Made by a program: the position numbers and the translations under genes. Under the pieces are notes generated by a model, which saw only the letters and a program-made list of their open reading frames with translations, did no database searches and was not told the origin of the DNA. Shown piece by piece: positions 18,046-26,051 of a DNA stretch of 64,000 nucleotides. Where the stretch lies: assembly GCA_030654395.1 (NCBI GenBank), contig JAURXM010000131.1:124001-188000 (forward strand). The letters are read 5' to 3'. The stretch's first letter is position 1; each line of letters opens with the position of its first letter. Origin of the DNA: Aquabacterium sp. (lineage in GTDB: Bacteria; Pseudomonadota; Gammaproteobacteria; Burkholderiales; Burkholderiaceae_C).

Positions 18046-18093
18046 TGACGAGCACTACCCATTATTACTACATACCTTGAGGTAAGTGAAGCC

Positions 18094-19752
18094 ATGTCCC
18101 AAAAACCGCGCAAACCCATCGTCCCCAAAGTCTCGCGTCGGGACTTCTTGCGCTACTCAGCCACCGCAACGGGCGGGGCTGTCATGCTGCCATCGACGGC
18201 TTGGGCTTATGCGCCCTCATCGGCCAAGCCAACGATCAAGCCTTGGACCATTCCCAAGTTCTACCCCGTCGAACATCGGGACGTGATCGTGGTGGGCAGC
18301 GGTTTTGGCGGTGCCATCACAGCCCACCGGTTAACGGCGCATGGCGTCAACGTGACCCTGATTGAGCAAGGTCGCCGCTGGGACAAACCTTTGGCTGCGG
18401 GTGAGACCCGCTTTTCAAAGAACCTTTACCCCGATGGCCGATCGACTTGGTTGTGCAACACCACCGTCACGCCTTTGGGCCCACCCTTGCCCATCAACAA
18501 GACCACCGGCGTGCTTCAAGGCCGTCAGTTGGCAGGCAAAACAGTCTTGAATGGTGCTGCTTACGGGGGCGGCTCCATCGCCTATGGCGGCATTTTGGCC
18601 AAGCCAGAAGAGCACATCTTCAAACAAGTCTTCCCAACGGAGATCTCCTACCAAGAGATGCAGCGGCACTACGACACGGTGGGCCGGATGCTGGGCCGAG
18701 GCACCATCCCGAACGATGTGCTGAAAACCGATCCATTTACCCATGTACGTGTCGCGCGGGATCAGTGCGACAAGGCGGGGCTAGAGTGGGAGCTGATCCC
18801 CACAGCCACCAACTGGGACATCGTCAGGCAGGAGTTGGCGGGCACCATCCCACCGTCCATCACCCAAGGCGAGGCCATTTACGGCGTCAACAGCGGCGCC
18901 AAAGGCACCTTGGACAACACCTATTTGAAGTTGGCAGAGAACACCGGCCGCTTGGATGTGCGCACGCTGCACCAAGTGCAAGCCATTGGGCAAAACGCTG
19001 CGGGGCTCTACACCCTCAACACCTACCAGATCAATGAAGCTGGTTACATCACAGCGTACCGCTCGTTCACCTGCAAAAAACTGTTCTTAACCGCAGGCAC
19101 CGTGACCACAACGAGCTTGCTCGTTAAAGCCAAGGCCAAGGGCACGCTGAGCAAGCTCAATGCGCACGTTGGACAAGGCTGGGGCAACAACGGCAACGTC
19201 TACGCGCTGCGCATGGCCGTTGGTGAGAGCACAGGCAAGTGGCAAGGCGGCCCGCCCGCTATTGGCGTGCGTGACCTGAACAACCCTTTGGGCCCCTTGT
19301 TCATTGAGCACCCCCAATTGCCCTTGGGCATCGACATCCGCAGCTTGCTCTACTTCGGCATTGGCATCAGTCCGACACGTGGCACCTTCCGCTACGACAA
19401 CGCAAGCGGCGACGTCGTCATCGATTGGCCGAGCAAAGACTTGGGGCAAGAGCGCATCAACCAGTCACTGCTCAACACACTGGACAAGATGAACCAAACC
19501 AACGGTGGCTTCACGACATCGGCCTTGGATAACTTCGCCAGCAAAGTCAAAGACGACATCTGCTACCACCCTGTGGGCGGCTGCGTCATGGGTAAAGCGG
19601 CGGACTTCTTTGGGCGCATCAAGGGCTACCAAGGCTTGTACGTCAATGATGGCTCATTCATGCCCGGTGCTTCGGGCTGCGTGAACCCATCCTTCACGAT
19701 CGCTGCATTGGCCGAACGCAACATCGAGCGCATCATCGCGGAAGACTTCTAA
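18094..19752 (+). CDS. Tat-exported GMC oxidoreductase resembling class I cholesterol oxidase
   Basis: A 552-residue FAD enzyme. Residues 14-20 (SRRDFLR) and the hydrophobic stretch to about residue 38 form a Tat signal, so it is exported folded. The dinucleotide-binding motif is GSGFGG (68-73). The segments LIEQGRRW, HVGQGWGNNGNVYALR and CYHPVGGCVMGKAADFFGR closely resemble Streptomyces/Brevibacterium non-covalent cholesterol oxidases, and H492 and N531 match the catalytic His and Asn by motif and spacing. Expected chemistry is oxidation of a 3-beta-hydroxysteroid with peroxide release; the natural substrate may differ. It sits alone between mfd and a COG2509 gene. Confidence 0.75.
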   Translation: MSQKPRKPIVPKVSRRDFLRYSATATGGAVMLPSTAWAYAPSSAKPTIKPWTIPKFYPVEHRDVIVVGSGFGGAITAHRLTAHGVNVTLIEQGRRWDKPLAAGETRFSKNLYPDGRSTWLCNTTVTPLGPPLPINKTTGVLQGRQLAGKTVLNGAAYGGGSIAYGGILAKPEEHIFKQVFPTEISYQEMQRHYDTVGRMLGRGTIPNDVLKTDPFTHVRVARDQCDKAGLEWELIPTATNWDIVRQELAGTIPPSITQGEAIYGVNSGAKGTLDNTYLKLAENTGRLDVRTLHQVQAIGQNAAGLYTLNTYQINEAGYITAYRSFTCKKLFLTAGTVTTTSLLVKAKAKGTLSKLNAHVGQGWGNNGNVYALRMAVGESTGKWQGGPPAIGVRDLNNPLGPLFIEHPQLPLGIDIRSLLYFGIGISPTRGTFRYDNASGDVVIDWPSKDLGQERINQSLLNTLDKMNQTNGGFTTSALDNFASKVKDDICYHPVGGCVMGKAADFFGRIKGYQGLYVNDGSFMPGASGCVNPSFTIAALAERNIERIIAEDF

Positions 19753-19771
19753 ACCAAGTGAGCTGACTGGA

Positions 19772-21436
19772 TCAGCTGGCCAGCAGTTCACGCCCCAGCG
19801 ATTCAGCCACTTCGATGCCGTCTACGGCGGCAGACATGATGCCTCCGGCGTACCCAGCGCCTTCACCTGCTGGGTACAGGCCACCCACGTTGAGACTCTG
19901 ATGGTCCCTGCCACGCGTGATGCGCAGTGGTGACGAGGTGCGGGTTTCGACACCTGTCAGCACTGCGTCAGGCATCGAAAAGCCCTTGATCTGCTTTTCA
20001 AAGGCAGGCAGGGCCTCACGGATCGCAGCCAGCGCATAGTCAGGCAGACTGCCATTGCCCGGCTGAGCCAAGTCAGTCAAATACACCCCAGGCTTATACG
20101 AAGGCATGACCTTGCCCAGCACCCGGCTACGCTGTCCTTTGATGAAATCACCCACCAATTGCCCAGGCGCCACATAGCCGCCCTCACCCAGCACGTAAGC
20201 GCGCGACTCCCAAAAACGCTGAAAAGCCAGGCCATCCAAGGGATTGACTGGGCCCTCAGTACGGCCATCTTGGCGGTAGTCTTGAGGCGATATGCCCACC
20301 ACAATGCCTGCGTTGGCATTGCGCTCATTGCGTGAGTACTGGCTCATGCCGTTGGTCACGACACGCTCAGGCTCAGACGTCGCGGCCACTACAGTACCGC
20401 CAGGGCACATGCAAAAGCTGTAGACCGAGCGCCCATTGCTGGCATGGTGCACCAATTTATAGTCTGCCGACCCGAGTATCTCGTTGCCCGCATTGGGGCC
20501 AAAACGGGCCTTGTCGATGATGCTTTGCGGGTGCTCAATACGGTATCCGATGGAGAACGGCTTGGCCTCCATGTAGACGCCACGCTCGTGCAGCATCGCA
20601 AACGTATCGCGGGCACTGTGCCCCAACGCCAGCACCACATGATCAGCGCGTAATTGCTCACCCGAGGCCAAGGTGACGCCCCGCACATGGCGCGCGCCCT
20701 CTTTGCCCTCAATGAGCACATCGGTCACGCGCTGCTCAAAGCGGATCTCGCCACCCAGAGCCTCAATATCGGCCCGCATTTTCTCGACCATGCTCACCAG
20801 CCGGAAAGTGCCGACGTGTGGTTTGGCCACATAGAGGATTTCTTCGGGCGCACCGGCCTTAACGAACTCACTCAACACCTTGCGTGTCAGATGACGCGGA
20901 TCGCTGATCTGACTCCAAAGTTTGCCGTCTGAGAAGGTACCCGCGCCGCCCTCACCAAACTGAACGTTCGATTCAGGATCGAGTACCCCTTGGCGCCACA
21001 AACCCCAAGTGTCCTTGGTGCGCTGACGCACTTCACGCCCACGCTCCAGCACGATCGGGCGCAGCCCCATCTGAGCCAAAATCAAGGCGGCAAAAATCCC
21101 GCAAGGGCCGAAGCCGATCACGAGCGGCCTGTTGGCAGGCAAAAACTGAGCTGGCGCTTGCCCCACCAACTGATACCGGGTATCAGGGGACAGACGCACA
21201 TGCGGGTCGCTTGCAAATTGATCAATCAAGGACGCTTGAAGGCCCTCGTTGAGCAGTTCGCAATCAACGGTATAGATCAAGACGATCGCCGTCTTCTTGC
21301 GCGCGTCGTAGCTGCGCTTGAAGAGCGTGAAATTCGTCAGATCAGCGTCTTTGATCCCCAATCGGGACACGATGGCCGGGCGCAAAGCGCTCTCAGCATG
21401 ACCTAGGGGTAGACGCAGTTCAGTGATTCGCAGCAT
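19772..21436 (-). CDS. COG2509-type NAD(P)/FAD-dependent oxidoreductase
   Basis: A 554-residue flavoprotein of a widely conserved but uncharacterised family. An N-terminal domain of about 105 residues precedes the FAD-binding motif VIGFGPCGIFAALILA. Later landmarks are VQFGEGGAGTFSDGKLW, CMCPGGTVVAATSEP, RTSSPLRITRG and the C-terminal YPAGEGAGYAGGIMSAAVDG, all family hallmarks. There is no signal peptide, so it is cytoplasmic. It is convergent with the cholesterol-oxidase-like gene, 19 bases apart. The substrate is unknown; geranylgeranyl-reductase-like or sulfur-related roles have no support in this sequence. Confidence 0.8.
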   Translation of the reverse strand: MLRITELRLPLGHAESALRPAIVSRLGIKDADLTNFTLFKRSYDARKKTAIVLIYTVDCELLNEGLQASLIDQFASDPHVRLSPDTRYQLVGQAPAQFLPANRPLVIGFGPCGIFAALILAQMGLRPIVLERGREVRQRTKDTWGLWRQGVLDPESNVQFGEGGAGTFSDGKLWSQISDPRHLTRKVLSEFVKAGAPEEILYVAKPHVGTFRLVSMVEKMRADIEALGGEIRFEQRVTDVLIEGKEGARHVRGVTLASGEQLRADHVVLALGHSARDTFAMLHERGVYMEAKPFSIGYRIEHPQSIIDKARFGPNAGNEILGSADYKLVHHASNGRSVYSFCMCPGGTVVAATSEPERVVTNGMSQYSRNERNANAGIVVGISPQDYRQDGRTEGPVNPLDGLAFQRFWESRAYVLGEGGYVAPGQLVGDFIKGQRSRVLGKVMPSYKPGVYLTDLAQPGNGSLPDYALAAIREALPAFEKQIKGFSMPDAVLTGVETRTSSPLRITRGRDHQSLNVGGLYPAGEGAGYAGGIMSAAVDGIEVAESLGRELLAS

Positions 21437-21550
21437 GTTGTTGCGATAGGTCGCTAACAGCTTGCGCGCCGCCTAGCGCATTCAAATCAAATTGGCCACA
21501 AGGACCAGACTGAATGCCACCAAGACTGCCGCGCGACAGGCTGGTCTGGC

Positions 21551-21718
21551 TTAGCCGCCCTTTTTGCAGCGCTTGCCAGCGTTCTTTTTGCTGCGTGTGT
21601 GTGAACCGCGCTCCAAGCTACGACGTTGACCCTTGCCAGTCGTTGCTGTCACACCATTAGGTAGGGGTGGGCGGGGAGTAGCCAGACGGTCTGCTTCGGT
21701 GATGATTTTGTTGCCCAT
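21551..21718 (-). CDS. small basic hypothetical protein
   Basis: A 55-residue frame beginning MGNKIITEADRLATPRPP and ending in a Lys/Arg/Gly-rich tail (KKNAGKRCKKGG). GGAG lies six bases before the ATG at 21718, a good ribosome site; the frame is open further upstream to 21814, but that part overlaps the end of tfoX. It is on the same strand as tfoX, 61 bases downstream, and may be co-transcribed. The positive charge suggests nucleic acid binding. I do not recognise a family, and it could be a chance frame. Confidence 0.45.
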   Translation of the reverse strand: MGNKIITEADRLATPRPPLPNGVTATTGKGQRRSLERGSHTRSKKNAGKRCKKGG

Positions 21719-21779
21719 GATTGGCTCCGGTAATAAGCGTTCGAACCCGCGATTAGGCCACAAACCTGAGCCAAATTCG

Positions 21780-22439
21780 TCAACGATCACCTTGAACTGC
21801 ATGCTTGTTTGCATCTTCGAGTGCCATTAAGAGGCTGGCGCGCTCGGTTTCGGCCACTTCTTGCCACCTCCGCCCACTCAGCGCACCCTCCAACGCCCAC
21901 AGCAAATTCAAGCTCGCAGCAGGGCAAACGGCTTTGGTTCTGACATAGGACATCACGGCACCCAGTTGACGCAACTGGGCCGGAGTTTTGATGCCCGCCC
22001 TCGACAACATTTCTTGACTCTTAGGGCCCAAACCCTGCAATTCAGATAATTTTGAGCCGAACGACTTGGATTGAGTCCTCGCTTTAACAGGTCGCCGCTG
22101 ACGAACAGCGCACTCATGCGCCATGCGCGCCCACGCGATCATGTGCTCCGGCTCGTCGTAAGCCTCTGATGGCGCCTCGTAATACTTCAATGAAGCAGCT
22201 TTGCCTTTGGACTCATACGTAAACGGGCGCAAGCCTCTGCTTACAAAAGCAGGCATCGATACCGCATCCGCCTTGAAATACAGCCGATCATCGAAAATAA
22301 GCGCAAACATCAAGCCATCCAAATAGACACCAAACCCACCAAACATGGCTTTGACCTGCACAGACGCCCAAGCACCCATCAACTCCGCCATGTAGTTGGC
22401 GAAGGCTTGCTTGCGGGACACGGTCGGCGACTTGGTCAT
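21780..22439 (-). CDS. TfoX family protein with N- and C-terminal domains
   Basis: A 219-residue protein with a TfoX N-terminal domain (VKAMFGGFGVYLDGLMFALI, LKYYEAPSEAYDE) and a C-terminal helix-hairpin-helix-like TfoX domain (LQGLGPKSQEMLSRAGI, KTPAQLRQLGAV). TfoX/Sxy proteins promote CRP-dependent competence gene expression in gammaproteobacteria; in betaproteobacteria the role is not established. The start is taken at ATG 22439; in-frame ATGs at 22451 and 22469 would add 4 or 10 residues. It is divergent from serB. Confidence 0.82.
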   Translation of the reverse strand: MTKSPTVSRKQAFANYMAELMGAWASVQVKAMFGGFGVYLDGLMFALIFDDRLYFKADAVSMPAFVSRGLRPFTYESKGKAASLKYYEAPSEAYDEPEHMIAWARMAHECAVRQRRPVKARTQSKSFGSKLSELQGLGPKSQEMLSRAGIKTPAQLRQLGAVMSYVRTKAVCPAASLNLLWALEGALSGRRWQEVAETERASLLMALEDANKHAVQGDR

Positions 22440-22526
22440 GGTTTGAAGCATAGCGTGGTCATCAGACACAGGGATAATCGCAGCCTAATTGAATTGACTG
22501 CGATGCCTTTCGGTACCGCCCTAGCC

Positions 22527-23225
22527 ATGTCCGCCACAGAATTCTCGCCCGGCCTCGTCATCCAGCGCTTAAGTCCACCGCTGACCTTATCGCACTTCAA
22601 GGCGATTGCCTTCGATATGGATTCCACCTTGATCAACATCGAGTGCATTGATGAGATTGCAGACGCGGTCGGCAAAAAGGCCGAGGTCGCAGCCATCACC
22701 GAAGCGGCCATGCGTGGCGAGATCACCGACTTCAAAGACAGCTTACGCAGACGCGTGGCATTACTCAATGGCGTACCCGCAGAAGCCCTGCAAGCTGTCT
22801 ACGATCAGCGACTCAAGCTCAACCCCGGCGCACCTGAATTGATCAACGCAGCCAAGGCCGCTGGTTTGCAAACGCTGCTGGTATCAGGTGGGTTTACTTT
22901 CTTTGCCGACCGTGTACGTGATCGATTGGGCATGCACGAGGCCCATGCCAACACCTTGGAAATCGTGGGTGGCCTGCTAACGGGTCGCGTATTAGGCGAC
23001 ATCGTGGATGGCGAGGCCAAGAAGCAGCACCTGCTGGCCCTGTGCACACGCATCGGGTGCACACCAGCACAGTCCATTGCTGTCGGTGACGGCGCCAATG
23101 ACTTGCCCATGATGGGTGTATCGGGCCTGAGCGTGGCGTACCACGCCAAACCCAAGGTGCGTGAACTCGCCATGGTCGCCATCAACGACGGCGGACTAAA
23201 CCGCGTCCTTGAATTATTCAAGTAG
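22527..23225 (+). CDS. serB: phosphoserine phosphatase
   Basis: A 232-residue HAD phosphatase, the last step of serine synthesis from 3-phosphoserine. The nucleophile motif AFDMDSTLINIE, the Ser of LLVSGGFTFFADR and the acidic loop VGDGANDLPMM are all present, along with the cap-domain Arg/Glu stretch AAMRGEITDFKDSLRRRVALL. I choose ATG 22527 (MSATEFSPGL); ATG 22503 would add eight residues and neither has a clear ribosome site. In Comamonadaceae serB commonly follows mfd directly; here about 4.5 kb of other genes lie between them. Confidence 0.93.
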   Translation: MSATEFSPGLVIQRLSPPLTLSHFKAIAFDMDSTLINIECIDEIADAVGKKAEVAAITEAAMRGEITDFKDSLRRRVALLNGVPAEALQAVYDQRLKLNPGAPELINAAKAAGLQTLLVSGGFTFFADRVRDRLGMHEAHANTLEIVGGLLTGRVLGDIVDGEAKKQHLLALCTRIGCTPAQSIAVGDGANDLPMMGVSGLSVAYHAKPKVRELAMVAINDGGLNRVLELFK

Positions 23226-23251
23226 AGCCGAATGATCCAAGCCAGCGAGCG

Positions 23252-23749
23252 TCAAACTGAAGCTTGACTGCTGATGACAATGCCATCCTCGTCGGCATAC
23301 AGCCAGTCACCGGGGCGCACCCACACGCCTTGAATCTGCACGGCCACGTCTTTCTGGCCTTCGTTGCGTTTTTCTGTTGGCAATGGCATCAAGCCCAAAG
23401 CACGGATACCTACATCGCACTCCGCTAACTCAGCCGAGTCCCTTACGCAGCCATCCACAACCACACCCGCCCAGCCATTTTTTGCCGCAGCCTTACCGAG
23501 GTTACCGCCCACAAGGGCACGGCGCAGTGATGCGCCACCATCGACAACCAACACACGACCCAGCCCGGGTGAATCAACCGCGGCTTTGACTAAGGTGTTG
23601 TCTTCAAAGACCTTGATCGTGGCGACCTGACCTGAGAACTTCAGCCGCTTACCGTAGTCTTTAAATACAGGCGGCAGCACCCGAAAAGCGCCATCTGTAT
23701 CACCCTTGTGCTCATCACAGAGGTCGCAAGTTGCAAAGTTGGTGTTCAT
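23252..23749 (-). CDS. rraA: RraA family protein
   Basis: A 165-residue RraA-fold protein. The core VVDGGASLRRALVGGNLGKAAAKNGW and the VVVDGCVRDSAEL segment are the ring-binding and metal/pyruvate-site motifs shared by RNase E inhibitors and class II 4-hydroxy-4-methyl-2-oxoglutarate aldolases. Sequence alone does not separate the two roles; RNase E regulation is the usual annotation at this length. It is convergent with serB (26 bases) and divergent from the exopolysaccharide export gene. Confidence 0.87.
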   Translation of the reverse strand: MNTNFATCDLCDEHKGDTDGAFRVLPPVFKDYGKRLKFSGQVATIKVFEDNTLVKAAVDSPGLGRVLVVDGGASLRRALVGGNLGKAAAKNGWAGVVVDGCVRDSAELAECDVGIRALGLMPLPTEKRNEGQKDVAVQIQGVWVRPGDWLYADEDGIVISSQASV

Positions 23750-23913
23750 TTTCCGGATTCCATCGATATCGACAGCATATTACACTTGGCCCTGCGGCCA
23801 TAAGTCACCCCATATACCCCCCTAAACGAACGATCAAGCCCCATTACGCCAGCAACCTCGGTAAACTGCTGGTCTCACACATTTCTGTCGCCCATCGGGC
23901 CCGGGGAACCACA

Positions 23914-24552
23914 ATGATGAATAAATGGAAATTCGCTGCCAAACCGCAGCGCGCGATGGTTGCCTTTTTTGCCTTCGCCCTGTTGAGCTTGGCCGGTTGC
24001 GGCTCATTTCAGAACTACCCCGCCGCGCCTGCTGCAGCGGCCACACCTGATCGCCTCTACAAAATTGGCCCGCTCGATACCCTCAATATCGTGGTGTGGC
24101 GCAATCAAGACCTCTCCAGCATCGTGACTGTTCGGCCAGATGGCCGGATCTCTTTGCCACTGGTTGAAGATGTCGTAGCCGCAGGCCGCAACCCAGCGGA
24201 TCTGTCACGCGAGATAGAGAAAGCACTGGCCAAAGTCATCCGCGACCCGGTCGTCACCGTGATCGTGAACACGTTCCAAGGCTTGCCGGGCGAACAAATT
24301 CGCATCGTGGGTGAAGCCACCCGCCCTCAATCTGTCTCATTTCGTCAAAACACAACGCTCTTGGACGTGATGATTCAAGCCGGTGGTTTGACAGATTTTG
24401 CCGACGGCAACGGTGCCGTGCTGGTGCGTGGGTCCGAGGAAGGCAAGCAGTACAGCATCCGCCTCAAAGATTTGCTCAAGCGTGGTGATATCTCAGCCAA
24501 CGTGGACATGAAGCCCGGTGACATCATCATCGTGCCGCAAAGCTGGTACTGA
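23914..24552 (+). CDS. XrtA/PEP-CTERM-type polysaccharide export lipoprotein (Wza/EpsE-like)
   Basis: A 212-residue outer-membrane lipoprotein; the lipobox SLAGC places the acylated Cys at residue 29. The polysaccharide-export domain (YKIGPLDTLNIVVWRNQDLS, VRPDGRISLPLVEDV) is followed by a SLBB-like repeat (IRIVGEATRPQSV, LLDVMIQAGGLTDFA) and the closing MKPGDIIIVPQSWY, typical of the EpsE protein of exosortase-linked exopolysaccharide loci. It would form the outer-membrane channel. The start ATG-ATG at 23914 follows a GGGGA ribosome site. The chain-length regulator and tyrosine kinase that usually come next are absent; the next gene, 35 bases on, is the TIGR03016-like protein. Confidence 0.86.
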   Translation: MMNKWKFAAKPQRAMVAFFAFALLSLAGCGSFQNYPAAPAAAATPDRLYKIGPLDTLNIVVWRNQDLSSIVTVRPDGRISLPLVEDVVAAGRNPADLSREIEKALAKVIRDPVVTVIVNTFQGLPGEQIRIVGEATRPQSVSFRQNTTLLDVMIQAGGLTDFADGNGAVLVRGSEEGKQYSIRLKDLLKRGDISANVDMKPGDIIIVPQSWY

Positions 24553-24587
24553 TCTCAGTCCGTAGACAAGGTATCAAGCCAAACTGT

Positions 24588-26039
24588 ATGGGTGAGCATC
24601 TGTTCAAAACTTCTGTGCGCGTGGTTGTTCTATTGGGCTGCCTGTCTGTAGGCGGCCTGCCACGCGTGTGGGCGCAAACCCAGACAACTGGCGTGCATGC
24701 CACGCTGGACGTCAAAGCCACGGCAGTGCACACGTTGACACCTCAGGCTGGCAAGTCAGCGGGCTATCAACTCATCAAGACGATCACACCAGGGATCGAT
24801 GTCTCATCCAAGGGTGTCAACACCCAGATTGACGGTCGTTGGCAGTTCGATGTGGTTGACTACGCACGAAACCGCGATACAGAAAAGGACAGCATCTTGC
24901 CGTCCGGCCTGCTTAAACTACGGGCATTCGGGCATCAAAATGAACCCGGCATAGATGCATCAGTCGAAGCCAAACAGGTCAAGTCAACACTGACAGTTGG
25001 TGCGGCCCCCACACCCAGCAACACAGCCAACACCTACACCGACACCACATACAGACTCAGTCCATTTATTGAGCACGAACTCGATTCAGAGACCAGGATT
25101 GCAGCCCGGATAGACAGATCGCTGACGCAGTCCAATGCCATCGAGGTCACGCAAAAACCACGGCCAGATATTCAAAAAAGCGATGACATGCTCAAACTGT
25201 CTCGCCAGCCCACCTCGTTGGGCTATGCATTGCAGTGGCATCAGCATCAAGAAAAATCCAAAGATAAAGTGTCGGGCCAAACAGCGCCAATCCTGAATGA
25301 GCGCTTGGCTCAAGCAACGGCCCTGTATACGCTGACGCCCGAACTGGGCATGGGCTTGTCATCTGGCAAAGGCAGCGTTCGCATCGAGACGCAATCCAGA
25401 CCTCAGACACTGTATGGCATGCAGCTGAACTGGCGTCCTACTGAGCGCACTGTTCTGAACACCGAGATGCAAAAACGCTACTTTGGCAAAGCGTGGACAC
25501 TGAACGCCAGTCACACCATGCGCGGCGTCGTATTTGGCCTGAACTCAGACAGGGGTGTTTCGACCGACGGCAAGCTTGTCGATCAGGGCTTTGACAAGGG
25601 CACCTTCTACGACGTAGCCGCCCAAATCCGCCAATCGACCAGCGGCAAGATGACACTGATCGGTCGCCGCGACACCACCACGATCGAAGCTGGCCTGGTG
25701 CGAACGTCACCCCTGACGGTTATCAATGGCGAGTCCATCAGCGGATTGACCACAGCATCACGCACAAAAACATATTTCTTTGATGCGCAACTTGCCCACA
25801 AACTCACCCCGCACAGCACTTTGACAACGGGTGTTCGCTGGGACAAAGGCGCCACAACCGTTGCAGCGACCGGTAATGCCGTCTTTTCTAAGGGATTCAC
25901 TTGGCGGGCAAGCGTTAATAATGCGTTGACGCCTGACACGACTGCCAATTTTGGCCTCAAACGCCAAATCACGCGCAGCCCCTCGATCACCACCAGCGAT
26001 GATGCCGAGATGTTTGTCGGCCTTGGCCATCGCTTTTAG
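24588..26039 (+). CDS. XrtA/PEP-CTERM-associated outer membrane protein (TIGR03016-like)
   Basis: A 483-residue protein with a signal peptide ending near RVWA (residue 29) and a mature part made of alternating amphipathic beta strands, ending in a terminal Phe (VGLGHRF) as in outer-membrane beta barrels. Position between the export lipoprotein and the TIGR03015-type ATPase, length and style match the TIGR03016 family of exosortase-linked exopolysaccharide loci. The role is not established; secretion or anchoring of the polysaccharide at the outer membrane is likely. It is 12 bases upstream of the next gene. Confidence 0.75.
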   Translation: MGEHLFKTSVRVVVLLGCLSVGGLPRVWAQTQTTGVHATLDVKATAVHTLTPQAGKSAGYQLIKTITPGIDVSSKGVNTQIDGRWQFDVVDYARNRDTEKDSILPSGLLKLRAFGHQNEPGIDASVEAKQVKSTLTVGAAPTPSNTANTYTDTTYRLSPFIEHELDSETRIAARIDRSLTQSNAIEVTQKPRPDIQKSDDMLKLSRQPTSLGYALQWHQHQEKSKDKVSGQTAPILNERLAQATALYTLTPELGMGLSSGKGSVRIETQSRPQTLYGMQLNWRPTERTVLNTEMQKRYFGKAWTLNASHTMRGVVFGLNSDRGVSTDGKLVDQGFDKGTFYDVAAQIRQSTSGKMTLIGRRDTTTIEAGLVRTSPLTVINGESISGLTTASRTKTYFFDAQLAHKLTPHSTLTTGVRWDKGATTVAATGNAVFSKGFTWRASVNNALTPDTTANFGLKRQITRSPSITTSDDAEMFVGLGHRF

Positions 26040-26051
26040 GATTGACGACGG

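Noticed and set aside
21735..21760. GTTCGAACC, like the T-loop of a tRNA
   Set aside because: No acceptor stem, anticodon arm or matching D-loop could be laid out around it, and it lies between tfoX and the small downstream frame.
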